64,000 bases of DNA from Mucilaginibacter sp. OK283 (GCF_900110415.1 NZ_FODR01000001.1:930001-994000), one strand, 5' to 3'. Positions 1 through 9,405 are shown, numbered from the stretch's first letter. Numbers and translations: made by a program. The notes: generated by a model from the sequence alone, not told the origin.

Positions 1-78
1 CTATTTTAAACAGGTTAGCGAAATTTGCCTGATCCAAAATCGCTGATCAAACCAATATTCAAATAGTTTAATAACATC

Positions 79-2028
79 ATGACTCATCAACATTCGGGAT
101 ATATAACCAAAGCCATCTTTTTCCTGGCTGCTATCTGCACGCTTGCTGTCCAAAAAAGCCAGGCCCAGGCCGAACTGATGCCCTATGGCAACCTCAACGG
201 CATTCGCGTAAAAGGCCAGCTAATGGCTTTTAACACCAGTATTGATGTGGTTGGCAACAGCTGGCACAAAATAAACGCGACAGCAAAGGAACATCAACGG
301 CCGAAGTTTAAACGGGAGGGCAATGTTGAAATCGTAAATACAGCTATTGATAGCCTGGTATTTACCGAAACTGTTACCGACGTAGGCAAGGGTAAAATCA
401 AAATAAACATCATATGCAATGTACGCAGGGATACCAGCATCATAGGCGTTTACCTGGGCCTGCGGTTGCCCAAGGCGGTGTACGCAGCCAGCCAGGTTAC
501 ACTAAAAGACCAGGCCATGGCCACTGAAGTACTTAAAGATGATATGCCTACTGTAACGGCTAAGGGCATTAACTTTAAATCGCCCAGGCAACAATTCAGC
601 ATCACTACCAATGAGGCTGCGCTTATTATAAGGCCGCAAAGCGAAGATTTAAAATACATCCAGCTGTACTTTCCAATTTGCGAAGGCACGCTTAAAAAGG
701 GCGATTTATTTGAGAAAACCTTCGAGATTAAAGTGGCCGGCGATATTGATAACACCGATGCAACTATGCAGCTGGATACCGCCGTACAGGGCCGTGAATT
801 TGCCGGGCTGGGTGGCAACTTCCGTCTGCAAAATGCCAAAACCGACCCGCAGGTGATAGACTATTGTTTGAAAAACCTGCGCGTAGCCTGGGGCCGGGTT
901 GAGATGCCCTGGCGCGATTGGCAACCCGATATCAGCACCGATCCTGTAGCTGTGGCCGATAGTGGTAAACTGAATAACCACGTCAAACAGTCGATGGAGA
1001 TGGCGCAACGGCTGGGGCAAATGAATATGCCTGTGGTATTAACGGCATGGGCGCCGCCGCAATGGGCGGTTGTTGGTAAGCTAAAGTACCGCCCTACACC
1101 GGATGGCGTTTGGGGCAACCCGCTTAATAATGATAACACGCAGCAGATTTACAAATCAATTACCGATTACATCATCTACCTCAAAAACCATTACGGCGTT
1201 GAGGTTACTTACTTTTCGTTTAATGAATCGGACCTGGGTATCAATATTCGCCAAACCGGCGAGGAACACCTGGCACTGATAAAAGGCCTGGGTAAATATT
1301 TTGCCGATAAAGGACTAAAAACCAAATTGCTGCTGGGCGATAACTCAGATGCCACCACCTACAAATTTATTTACCCGGCCATGAATGATCCGGAAGCCAG
1401 GCCATACATCGGCGCGGTATCGTTTCACTCCTGGCGCGGCTGGGATACCCCAACACTACAAAAATGGGCCGATGCCGCTACCCAACTAAACCTGCCCCTT
1501 TTGGTTGGCGAAGGTAGTATTGATGCCGCCGCATGGGAGTACCCGGCTTACTTTGAAGAGCAATCATACGCGCTTGAAGAGATTAACCTGTACACCCGGC
1601 TGTTGGCTATATGCCAGCCCTTATCTATTTTGCAATGGCAGCTCACGGCAGATTATTCGCCATTGAGCGGCGGCGGTATTTTTGGCAATAACGAGCCCCT
1701 GAAACCAACACAGCGTTTTTGGCAGCTAAAGCAGCTGGCATCAACCCCGGCCGGCCTGAAAGCGCTGGCGGTTACTGTTGATAACCCTGCCATATCATGC
1801 GCGGCTTTGGGCGATGCAGGCAAGCGCAAATACGTTATCCACATGGTAAATAACAGTGCGGCACGTAAAGTTTATTTAAAGGGCTTACCGGCATCTGTTA
1901 CCCGGCTTAAGGTTTACGTTACCGACAAAGACCATAACGTTAGCCAAAAAGGCAACATTGAGGTTAATAATAATCAGGCAGCGTTTAAGCTAAGCGCCAG
2001 GTGCTTTACAACGCTGGAAAGCGAGTAG
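79..2028 (+). CDS. Secreted GH30-like clan GH-A glycoside hydrolase
   Basis: Encodes 649 residues with a signal peptide of about 29 residues ending AQA. An N-terminal beta-rich region (about 30-245) precedes a TIM-barrel-like region starting near the FAGLGGNFR motif. The probable acid/base is E383 in FNESD and the probable nucleophile is E478 in VGEGS, the clan GH-A arrangement. A C-terminal beta-sandwich follows. The enzyme should hydrolyse a beta-linked glycan in the periplasm or outside the cell; the substrate cannot be read from the sequence. It is transcribed away from the next gene and separated from it by a hairpin. Assignment to GH30 rather than another clan A family is moderate. Confidence 0.72.
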   Translation: MTHQHSGYITKAIFFLAAICTLAVQKSQAQAELMPYGNLNGIRVKGQLMAFNTSIDVVGNSWHKINATAKEHQRPKFKREGNVEIVNTAIDSLVFTETVTDVGKGKIKINIICNVRRDTSIIGVYLGLRLPKAVYAASQVTLKDQAMATEVLKDDMPTVTAKGINFKSPRQQFSITTNEAALIIRPQSEDLKYIQLYFPICEGTLKKGDLFEKTFEIKVAGDIDNTDATMQLDTAVQGREFAGLGGNFRLQNAKTDPQVIDYCLKNLRVAWGRVEMPWRDWQPDISTDPVAVADSGKLNNHVKQSMEMAQRLGQMNMPVVLTAWAPPQWAVVGKLKYRPTPDGVWGNPLNNDNTQQIYKSITDYIIYLKNHYGVEVTYFSFNESDLGINIRQTGEEHLALIKGLGKYFADKGLKTKLLLGDNSDATTYKFIYPAMNDPEARPYIGAVSFHSWRGWDTPTLQKWADAATQLNLPLLVGEGSIDAAAWEYPAYFEEQSYALEEINLYTRLLAICQPLSILQWQLTADYSPLSGGGIFGNNEPLKPTQRFWQLKQLASTPAGLKALAVTVDNPAISCAALGDAGKRKYVIHMVNNSAARKVYLKGLPASVTRLKVYVTDKDHNVSQKGNIEVNNNQAAFKLSARCFTTLESE

Positions 2029-2042
2029 TCTGAAGCCAGAAT

Positions 2043-2115
2043 GTCCGAAAGTCCGGAAGTCCGAAAGTCAGAGCCATCAATTTTTTGACTTTCCGACTTC
2101 CGGACTTCCCGACTT
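2043..2115. terminator. Hairpin between convergent genes, built of 8-mer repeats
   Basis: The left arm holds near-identical 8-mers (GTCCGAAA, GTCCGGAA, GTCCGAAA). The right arm from about 2086 is its near reverse complement. The spacer contains a run of six T. It lies between two convergent genes and probably works as a bidirectional terminator. It may also be one copy of a dispersed intergenic repeat. Confidence 0.6.
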
Positions 2116-2126
2116 AAAGCCTGCTT

Positions 2127-2981
2127 TCAGGGATATTTAAACCCGGGGAATACAAGATGGAAAATGCTCCACCAATTGTCTTCCAGGGAAAAGTATAGTT
2201 TAAAAGGCCCTTCAAAATGAATGGTTTCGTTGTTTTCCAATACGGCATCATATTTTACCGATCCCTCGGCATGGCCAAGGCCAGAATTTGAGCCGGGTTG
2301 TAATTGAAAGCCGATGTCGTAAATAAAATATTCTTCGTTGTTAAAGGCGGTGTAAGCGTTAAAAATATTGTTAACCTGGTGTACTATTTCAGTCCTGCTA
2401 TAGGTTTTCCGGTCGGGGGCAACAAACGAATCGCCCAGTACCCAACTGTGGTCGTCAAAGCTTTGCTTAAACCATTTGGATAAAAACTCCAGGGCCTTGT
2501 TTTCAATATTAGCTTTATGGTTGGGATGAAACTCTTCATAATCAAAATGGCTTGTCATGCCCGGGATTGTAAAGTCGTCAGTCTCGTGATCAAACAACTC
2601 TTCGGTAATAAAAACATATTTGGTGCGGTTGTCCAAATCGTCAGAAAAATCGACAACGATATTCTTGCTCAATAGCAAATCGGTAATTTGCTGCAAGGCG
2701 TCCTCTACCTGTTCATCAGTTAATCCGCCTGCCGGTTTAAATTCGGGCTGCCCCAATAAATCGTAAACCTTAACCCGTTTGGCGTTGGCGTAGTTATGCT
2801 CAAAATCGAAAATATTCTTTAAAAATATATTTTCAATTTCCGGGTCAACAGGGTTAATCATGTGCGGGTCGGCGCCCAATTCGGCCTGCAATTTTAAACG
2901 CAGCAGTTCGTTTTCCATCCGCAGGTTTTCTTCCGGGTCGTCGCTCAGGGGTTTGTCAAAAAGGTCGTCGGTGTTTTCCAT
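2127..2981 (-). CDS. Conserved hypothetical protein with NTF2-like C-terminus
   Basis: A cytoplasmic protein of 284 residues without signal peptide. The start is the ATG at 2981; an upstream in-frame TTG exists but adds only seven residues. The N-terminus is acidic and helical (about 1-30). The middle is acidic. The last 110 residues contain aromatic-rich beta strands resembling a SnoaL/NTF2-like fold. I do not recognise a named family. It is 68 bases downstream of the DUF3570 gene and may share its transcript. Function unknown. Confidence 0.6.
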   Translation of the reverse strand: MENTDDLFDKPLSDDPEENLRMENELLRLKLQAELGADPHMINPVDPEIENIFLKNIFDFEHNYANAKRVKVYDLLGQPEFKPAGGLTDEQVEDALQQITDLLLSKNIVVDFSDDLDNRTKYVFITEELFDHETDDFTIPGMTSHFDYEEFHPNHKANIENKALEFLSKWFKQSFDDHSWVLGDSFVAPDRKTYSRTEIVHQVNNIFNAYTAFNNEEYFIYDIGFQLQPGSNSGLGHAEGSVKYDAVLENNETIHFEGPFKLYFSLEDNWWSIFHLVFPGFKYP

Positions 2982-3049
2982 AGTGACGAACAAAATAGGC
3001 AAAGCCCGGTAAAATTTAAAACTTTACCAGGTTTTTAATTTTGATTATT

Positions 3050-4348
3050 TTATTTAAAGCCAAGGCTTAACGATACCACATCGGATACCAAACCCACATT
3101 TTGCTTGTAATGGCCGTATCGCAGTTCCAATTCATGTAAACTTTCCCAGCCTAACACACCTTTTGGCGGTGCTATCCTGAAACCTGCGCCGAAAAACTGG
3201 CTGTTGAACTTTGCATACTCGTAATTACTGGTAAAGTATGCCTGCGTTGGGCTGTTTTGCTCATAAGGCGCAAAGTATTTGGCCGCAGTTTGTGTATAGT
3301 ACCTGTAAAACGGAGATATGGAAAAGAACGGTGTAACCTTGTATGCTATTTCCAGATTGGCGGTGTTTGATTTACTGCCCCAATTATCGGTATAATAGCG
3401 GTAGTACGACCGCAGGATAACATTATCGCCCAGGAAATAATTGGCCCTGAAGCCTAAAGGCAGCTTAAACCGCGACGATGGCAATCGTTCTATGGTATCT
3501 TTTCCGTTCGAAAAATATACCCGGTGAAATGGCAGGCTTAAAAAGCCATGCTGGGTAACCACATCGGCCAGGAACATGATTTGCAACCTTGATGTTACTA
3601 TTTGTGAATAAGAGAATGAGGCCGTATAAGTATTTCTTGGGCTTGATGGAATCCTGGCTTTGCCCTCACTTTCGGAACTTGATGAATTGCCGCTTGCTGT
3701 TGTAATTGTTGTAACCGTTGTGGTTGATTGCGGGATAAACTCCGATGGATATATCAGCTTTACATGGTCAAAATAGCCTTGTAGTTTTACACCAAACTCG
3801 CCCATTTTATTGGCTGTTTTTGCCGAAAAGTGGAGGTCGGCGCCCAGCGATTTGTAGTTATACTCGCTGGAATAGTAAGTGCCAATACCAAAACTGGTGC
3901 CTTTTTTTGAGTTTTCAACAGTCCAATCCAACGATGGGTATATTCTGCTTCCGCCGGTATTTGATGCCCCGGTTGTTGATACATAAGCTGCTGAAGCAGA
4001 AGTGTGATGATCAATACCGAGGCCCACAGATAGCGTGTTTTTATTCATCGCATTGTTTAGCCAAACCAGTTTAAGATCGATACCATTTGAAAAATCGGTT
4101 ACTTTTTCGGTACCAATGCCGCCGGTTACGGCCGAGTGGTTACCATTTTGATTGTAGTAGCTGGATACAAAATTTACTTCGTCAACCCGCAAAGCGCGCG
4201 GCCGGTAGGCGTTGGTATCCTGGCCGGTTGATGTTGCCAGGCTGAAACCCGGGTTAAGGCGAATAATGCTATCTTTTGATGTTTGTGCATACGCACTCAT
4301 CCTGCATATCAGGGAAAACCCTAATACGGATAAATATATTTTTTTCAT
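3050..4348 (-). CDS. DUF3570 outer-membrane beta-barrel protein
   Basis: Encodes 432 residues with a signal peptide ending AYAQ. The mature part is rich in alternating aromatic and hydrophobic beta strands, and the sequence ends with LSLGFK, a typical outer-membrane barrel C-terminus. A Ser/Thr-rich linker occurs near residue 215. The overall pattern is that of DUF3570 proteins. It is the last clear member of the cassette thioredoxin, ApbE, DUF4266, DUF3570 on the same strand with short gaps. The shared context suggests it exports, anchors or contacts the small DUF4266 lipoprotein. The biochemical role is not established. Confidence 0.8.
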   Translation of the reverse strand: MKKIYLSVLGFSLICRMSAYAQTSKDSIIRLNPGFSLATSTGQDTNAYRPRALRVDEVNFVSSYYNQNGNHSAVTGGIGTEKVTDFSNGIDLKLVWLNNAMNKNTLSVGLGIDHHTSASAAYVSTTGASNTGGSRIYPSLDWTVENSKKGTSFGIGTYYSSEYNYKSLGADLHFSAKTANKMGEFGVKLQGYFDHVKLIYPSEFIPQSTTTVTTITTASGNSSSSESEGKARIPSSPRNTYTASFSYSQIVTSRLQIMFLADVVTQHGFLSLPFHRVYFSNGKDTIERLPSSRFKLPLGFRANYFLGDNVILRSYYRYYTDNWGSKSNTANLEIAYKVTPFFSISPFYRYYTQTAAKYFAPYEQNSPTQAYFTSNYEYAKFNSQFFGAGFRIAPPKGVLGWESLHELELRYGHYKQNVGLVSDVVSLSLGFK

Positions 4349-4383
4349 GTTTTAAGAAACCAATAGAAAGGGAATGAAAACGA

Positions 4384-4605
4384 TTAGTTACAGCCGCAAC
4401 CGCCGCCGGTTTTACCGGCATTGGCTCCTGAAGCACTTTCACGGTACGATTGAAAATTCAGCTCGTTTTTTTCAACTTTACGGTTGCTTAACGCCATTTC
4501 AGAATCGTTTATCCTGTTTTTTTGGTATTCTTTTAGTTGAACACATGATGTAAACGAGCCCGCCAATAGCAGGCAGGCCGTAACTTTAATCAATTGTTTA
4601 GTCAT
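4384..4605 (-). CDS. DUF4266 small lipoprotein with C-terminal CGC motif
   Basis: Only 73 residues. The N-terminus is a lipoprotein signal with Cys21 in FTSC as the likely lipidated residue. The mature chain is about 50 residues and ends GGGCGCN, so Cys70 and Cys72 sit at the extreme C-terminus. This layout matches DUF4266. It lies 13 bases after apbE and 35 bases before the DUF3570 gene, so all are likely cotranscribed. The conserved terminal cysteines suggest a metal- or disulfide-related role or a post-translational modification, but that is inference. An SGA tripeptide near residue 59 only partly resembles an ApbE flavinylation site. Confidence 0.8.
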   Translation of the reverse strand: MTKQLIKVTACLLLAGSFTSCVQLKEYQKNRINDSEMALSNRKVEKNELNFQSYRESASGANAGKTGGGCGCN

Positions 4606-4618
4606 TTTTATAGGGGAT

Positions 4619-5572
4619 TTATTTAATGTTTATATTTTTTGAGGTGTAAAGCCTGTCGTTATCGTCAATAACTATAGCCTCAATATCCTTCATCTGGTTA
4701 ATCATATCCAGGCCGGCGTGTACACCCATTATGGTTACCGGCGTGGCCATAGCGTCGGCAATTTCGGCATTGGTGGTAATAATGGTTACGCTTTTAATGC
4801 CGGTAACTGGCAGCCCTGTACGCGGGTTTATAGTATGCGAGTATTTTTTTCCATCTATCATAATAAACTTCTCGTAGTTACCCGAGGTAGCTACCGCAAG
4901 GCCCGATATACTCAAATAGGAGAAAATTTGTTGCGATGCATCGGGATTGGCTATACCAACCGTCCACTTGTTGCCGTTTGGCTGCGTACCCCAGGCTGTT
5001 AAATCGCCAGATGCGTTTACCACGCCGCTTGTAACACCCTGTTGTTGCATAATCAGTTTGGCACGCTCGGCGGCATACCCTTTTCCTATCCCGCCAAAGC
5101 CTATGCGCATGCCCTTTTCGGCTAAAAAAATAGTACAGTCATTATCGTTTAATATAATGTTGCGGTAATTGATAAGCCTAACCATTTGCCTGGCCGTTTC
5201 TGCATCGGGTAAAGCCGTCATTTGCTGATCAAAATTCCATAGCCGCTTGTCAATCGAGCCGTACGAAATATCAAAAGCACCCTGCGTTACTTTTGATATC
5301 ATGATAGATCGTTTTACCAATTCAAAAGTTTCGCGGCTCACGGGCATGGGTTTGATGCCGGCGTTTTGATTTACCTGGTTGGTTTCGCTATCCTCGCTAA
5401 AGGTGGTAAGCAGCTTTTCAATCCGGCTTATTTCGGCTATTCCATCATCAATCCGGTCATTTGCCCATTGCTCGCTATCGGCCACAACGCTTAATTCAAA
5501 GCGGTTGCCCATCAAACGCAGGCTGCGTTTGTAAATAGTACCTACATTAACGTTAGTTGGCACCATTGGCAA
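4619..5572 (-). CDS. apbE: ApbE-type FAD:protein FMN transferase
   Basis: The 317 residues contain the ApbE signatures: GGIGKGYAAERA, NASGD, ATSGNYEKF and HTINPRTGLPV. ApbE enzymes attach FMN from FAD covalently to Thr or Ser of periplasmic or membrane redox proteins, using Mg2+. No clear signal peptide or lipobox is visible at the chosen start, which overlaps the thioredoxin gene by 20 bases. This is unusual for a periplasmic enzyme and may mean a different start or a cytoplasmic location. Its substrate is not obvious in the window. Confidence 0.88.
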   Translation of the reverse strand: MPMVPTNVNVGTIYKRSLRLMGNRFELSVVADSEQWANDRIDDGIAEISRIEKLLTTFSEDSETNQVNQNAGIKPMPVSRETFELVKRSIMISKVTQGAFDISYGSIDKRLWNFDQQMTALPDAETARQMVRLINYRNIILNDNDCTIFLAEKGMRIGFGGIGKGYAAERAKLIMQQQGVTSGVVNASGDLTAWGTQPNGNKWTVGIANPDASQQIFSYLSISGLAVATSGNYEKFIMIDGKKYSHTINPRTGLPVTGIKSVTIITTNAEIADAMATPVTIMGVHAGLDMINQMKDIEAIVIDDNDRLYTSKNINIK

Positions 5573-5990
5573 ACTGATTTATCTGTTCAATAAATTTTTC
5601 AGGCGTTTCATCAGGGTAGCCATCCCATTGCTTCAATACCTTGCCGTGTTCATCAACCAAAAGCGTGAATGGAAATTTACCTTCGGCATTATATTTATCC
5701 GCCAGCGCTTCATTTAACTTTACCTGGTCTTTATTCAGCTGGTTTTTCTTTTGGCGCGGAAAATCTGCGCGTACTAATAAAAGATGGTCTGCTGCGTAGT
5801 TTTCAAATGCCGTGGATTCCAGGATCTCTTTTCGGAGCCTGATGCATGGTCCACACCAGTCCGATCCTGAGAAATTTATTAATATCAATTTGTGTGATTG
5901 CTGTGCCTCTGCCTGGGCTTTGCTAAAATCGCCAAGCCAGTTAACAGGCGATGAGATAAGAAAGAAAAATGCTATTGTTAATAGTTTCAT
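5553..5990 (-). CDS. Exported thioredoxin-like protein
   Basis: 145 residues. A hydrophobic N-terminus (about 1-20) probably directs export. The redox-active motif is WCGPC with Cys46 and Cys49, followed by a typical thioredoxin fold ending near GYPDETPEKFIEQI. It resembles the Thioredoxin_7 group, which acts on periplasmic disulfides. It is first in the minus-strand cassette with apbE, DUF4266 and DUF3570 and overlaps apbE. A plausible role is to keep the terminal cysteines of the DUF4266 protein reduced, but that is inferred from gene order only. Confidence 0.85.
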   Translation of the reverse strand: MKLLTIAFFFLISSPVNWLGDFSKAQAEAQQSHKLILINFSGSDWCGPCIRLRKEILESTAFENYAADHLLLVRADFPRQKKNQLNKDQVKLNEALADKYNAEGKFPFTLLVDEHGKVLKQWDGYPDETPEKFIEQINQFANGAN

Positions 5991-6397
5991 TTTAACGGAT
6001 AATTAGGGGAAAAGAATTAATAACACTTAAAGTTTAAATACCGTTGGTAACCACAAACTTGCAGTTATAAACCCGCATTAATAATCAGGTGCGGATGAAT
6101 GCCAATATTGTGTCGATTAACCAGCTGATGTTAATCTTTATACTTCAATATTACCGGCAAAATCTGTAGTTGAAATGAAAATTGAGGTATTTAACAGATT
6201 TTAACAACTGCCTGACAATGTGATTACCGCTATTTGACAGGAAGTATTGCATGCCACCCCGGTAATTAAAGTTTCCTGAAATAGTTTCCGGGAACGATTG
6301 CACAGTTTTAGTTGGGGATATTTTTTTTAAATCGCCTGTTAGTAATTAACCTTGTTTGCTGATTAAACCTGTGCCACCTGTTTTTGTAAACCCAACT
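5991..6397. other. Divergent intergenic region before GH2
   Basis: This 407-base gap separates the thioredoxin cassette from the GH2 gene, so both promoters should be here. I saw no convincing TAnnTTTG box on either strand. The only notable element is a degenerate LacI-like half site at 6291-6302. No RNA gene or small ORF with a good start was recognised. Confidence 0.5.
6291..6302. promoter_or_regulatory. Degenerate LacI-type operator half site
   Basis: The sequence GGAACGATTGCA matches the right half of the TGCAATCGATTGCA operator found three times further on, with a poor left half. It lies 96 bases before the GH2 ATG. It could extend the LacI regulon to this gene, but the match is weak. 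Confidence 0.25.
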
Positions 6398-9157
6398 ATG
6401 AAAAAGATACTATTGCCATTATTGCTCATACTTGTTTGCCTCGATGTTTTTTCGCAGGAAACCATTGTTAAATACCTGTCAGGAACGGATAAGGACCATA
6501 CCGTACCCTGGGATTTTTACTGCACCGGAGGAAGAAAAAGCGGCGTATGGACAAAAATCGCGGTACCGTCAAACTGGGAATTACAGGGCTTTGGCAGCTA
6601 TAACTACGGGCATGACAAGGTTAAAAGCAACGAGCAGGGGTTGTATAAACATGATTTTTTTGCAGGTAACCTAACCGGTAAAAAAGTATATATCGTTTTT
6701 GAAGGATCGATGACCGATACCAAAGTTACAATTAACGGCAAGCTGGCCGGGCCGGTACACCAGGGTAGTTTTTATCAGTTTAAATATGATATAACCGGTT
6801 TGATAAAGCCCAATGCGCAAAACCTGCTCGAAGTAACAGTTGATAAAACATCGGCAAACTCATCGGTAAATGATGCCGAGCGCCGCAACAGCGACTTTTG
6901 GGTTTTCGGCGGAATTTACCGGCCCGTTTACCTGGAAATTGTTCCGGAAACTTTTATTGACAGGATGGCGGTAAACGCGAAGGCCGATGGATCCTTCCGC
7001 TTAGATGTATATGCTCAAAACTTAAAGGGCGATGAGCTGATTGAAGCCCAGGTACAAAACCTTAATGGCCAAAATGTAGGTAAGCCATTTAATGCAAAAG
7101 CAAACCTGGCAGCCGACCATATAGAATTACAAGCCAATTTTGCTAAACCGTTACTATGGAGTGCCGAGTTTCCTAATTTATACCAGGTTGTAGTTACTGT
7201 AAAAAACAAAACGGGTATTATTCACCGGGTTAAACAAAAATTTGGCTTTCGTACTGTCGAGCTGCGCACCAACGATGGCTTGTATGTAAATGGCGCAAAA
7301 ATAATGATGAAGGGTAGCGACAGGCACAGCTTTTGGCCCGAAACCGGGCGTACCCTGAGCCATGGTGTTCACTTAATGGATGTGAAGCTGATGAAGGAAA
7401 TGAACATGAATGCTGTCCGCATGTCGCACTATCCGCCTGATCGTGATTTTTTGGATGTTTGCGATTCCCTGGGCATATATGTGTTGGATGAGCTTACCGG
7501 CTGGCAGGCTAAATATGATACTGTGGTGGGCCGCAAACTGGTTAAAGAGTTGGTAGTGCGCGATGTAAACCACCCTTCCATCCTGTTTTGGGATAACGGT
7601 AACGAGGGCGGCTTTAACCGGGGGCTTGATAATGACTATGCTTTATATGATCCGCAAAAACGCACCGTAATTCACCCCTGGGAAAAGTTTAACGGCACCG
7701 ATACTAAACATTACCCCGATTACAATTACATGGTTAACGCAGCGGCCAACGGACAGGAAGTCTTTTTCCCCACAGAGTTTATGCATGGCCTGTATGATGG
7801 CGGGGCCGCAGCCGGGCTTGACGATTTCTGGGCACAGATGATAAAACATCCGCATGGGGCGGGCGGCTTTATCTGGGCGTTTTTAGACGAGGCTGTAATC
7901 CGAACCGATAAAAACAACACCTACGATTCTGACGGCAACCATGCCCCTGATGGTATTGTTGGGCCGCACCGCGAAAAAGAAGGCAGCTTTTATGCAATAA
8001 AAGAAATATGGTCGCCGGTTTACATCAATCCACAGCCTATTGATGCCGGTTTTGATGGAAAAATAGCCGTCGAAAATCGATATGCGTTCACTAACCTTAA
8101 TCAATGTAGTTTTAAGTGGAAACTGGTTAAATTCCCATCAGCACAAAGTAAAACCACCGCTGCTATAGTAACCGCAACGGGCTTACTAAAAACCATTGAG
8201 CTTAAACCCGGCGGGAAAGGGACATTGAACTTAACACTGCCCGCATCGTGGAAAAAGAATGATGCACTATATCTAACAGCTTACGGGCCGGATAAACAAG
8301 AACTATTTACCTGGAGCTGGGCTATTGGCGCACCGGCTGACATTGCCGGCAAAATCGCGTCATCTCCGGCCAAATCGGCTATAAAAACAACCGAGACAGA
8401 TAAATTATTAACCATCAAATGCGATGGCATCAGCTACGATTTTGATAAGGTTACAGGTTACATTCAAAAAGTGCGTAAACCGGCAGGCGCAATTTCGTTA
8501 TCGGGCGGGCCTGTGTTGGCCGGTGTTAGTACCCAGTTAAAACAGTTTACACACAAAGCCGATGCCGGCAAATATATTGTAGAAGCCGATTACCAGGGTG
8601 TAAGCTCATTACACGTAACCTGGACTTTCGTTTCCGGGCGGCCAGTTAAGCTTGAGTACCAATACGCACAACAGGGCGATGCCGATTTTATGGGTATCAC
8701 CTTTAATTACCCCGAAGAAAAAATTACCGGCATGAAATGGCTTGGCCGCGGACCCTATCGGGTTTGGAAAAACCGCCTGAAAGGCCAGCAGTTTGGTATT
8801 TGGCACAAAGCCTATAACAATACTATTACCGGCGAAACCTGGGGATACCCGGAATTTAAAGGTTACCATGCCGAAGTTAACTGGGTAACTATCGAAAATA
8901 AGGAGTCGCCGTTTACCGTTTACGCTGCCGATAAAAACACTTACCTGCAAATGCTGCACCCGGCAAGGGAAAAAGATGCGCTGAGCAATAACAATGTGGA
9001 GCCGGCTTTTCCTGAAGGAAGTATCGGGTTTTTAAATGCCATTGCGCCTATCGGCACCAAATTTCAGCCGGCAAAAGTAATGGGGCCACAAAGCCAAACC
9101 AACCATGCCAGCGGCGATAAGATAAGCGGAATACTTTGGTTTGATTTTATACATTGA
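6398..9157 (+). CDS. Secreted GH2 glycosidase (beta-galactosidase type)
   Basis: 919 residues from the ATG at 6398; an in-frame TTG upstream lacks a signal-peptide context. The signal peptide ends near VFSQ. The order is GH2 sugar-binding domain, immunoglobulin-like domain, TIM barrel with RMSHYPPD (near 345), acid/base Glu in DNGNEGG (near 402) and nucleophile Glu in PTEF (near 460), then a C-terminal beta-galactosidase small-chain-like domain with WLGRGPYRVWKNR. It probably removes beta-linked galactose or a related sugar from oligosaccharides in the periplasm. It is adjacent to, but 356 bases apart from, the esterase operon. Confidence 0.85.
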   Translation: MKKILLPLLLILVCLDVFSQETIVKYLSGTDKDHTVPWDFYCTGGRKSGVWTKIAVPSNWELQGFGSYNYGHDKVKSNEQGLYKHDFFAGNLTGKKVYIVFEGSMTDTKVTINGKLAGPVHQGSFYQFKYDITGLIKPNAQNLLEVTVDKTSANSSVNDAERRNSDFWVFGGIYRPVYLEIVPETFIDRMAVNAKADGSFRLDVYAQNLKGDELIEAQVQNLNGQNVGKPFNAKANLAADHIELQANFAKPLLWSAEFPNLYQVVVTVKNKTGIIHRVKQKFGFRTVELRTNDGLYVNGAKIMMKGSDRHSFWPETGRTLSHGVHLMDVKLMKEMNMNAVRMSHYPPDRDFLDVCDSLGIYVLDELTGWQAKYDTVVGRKLVKELVVRDVNHPSILFWDNGNEGGFNRGLDNDYALYDPQKRTVIHPWEKFNGTDTKHYPDYNYMVNAAANGQEVFFPTEFMHGLYDGGAAAGLDDFWAQMIKHPHGAGGFIWAFLDEAVIRTDKNNTYDSDGNHAPDGIVGPHREKEGSFYAIKEIWSPVYINPQPIDAGFDGKIAVENRYAFTNLNQCSFKWKLVKFPSAQSKTTAAIVTATGLLKTIELKPGGKGTLNLTLPASWKKNDALYLTAYGPDKQELFTWSWAIGAPADIAGKIASSPAKSAIKTTETDKLLTIKCDGISYDFDKVTGYIQKVRKPAGAISLSGGPVLAGVSTQLKQFTHKADAGKYIVEADYQGVSSLHVTWTFVSGRPVKLEYQYAQQGDADFMGITFNYPEEKITGMKWLGRGPYRVWKNRLKGQQFGIWHKAYNNTITGETWGYPEFKGYHAEVNWVTIENKESPFTVYAADKNTYLQMLHPAREKDALSNNNVEPAFPEGSIGFLNAIAPIGTKFQPAKVMGPQSQTNHASGDKISGILWFDFIH

Positions 9158-9257
9158 GCCTTATGAAGCTGGATTTAGTCGGTTATCAAGTTGTTGCTTC
9201 TAATGAGGCACAAAATCCGCGAATTCTGAAGGAGGAATGACATTCAAAAATAAAAGA

Positions 9258-9345
9258 CTGTCATGCTGAGGAACGAAGCATCTAGTCGCGAACTTTTCTA
9301 TCGGTCATGCACAGCTGACAGATCCTTCGTACCTCAGGATGACAG
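9258..9345. repeat. REP-like palindromic element
   Basis: The left arm starts CTGTCATGCTGAGGAACGAA and the right arm ends CCTCAGGATGACAG. The arms are about 26 bases each with a few mismatches, around a 36-base centre. From memory, similar palindromes are scattered through intergenic regions of Sphingobacteriaceae. It lies 100 bases after the GH2 stop. No coding capacity. Confidence 0.55.
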
Positions 9346-9405
9346 GAAAGTTAACTATGTCATAGGTAGGTACGAAGACAACCGACCGCAGGGTCAATAA
9401 CATAG

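Noticed and set aside
4417..4440. SGA tripeptide in the DUF4266 protein as an ApbE flavinylation site
   Set aside because: The residue after SGA is Asn rather than Thr or Ser, and other DUF4266 proteins I recall lack it, so I do not claim it as a flavinylation motif.
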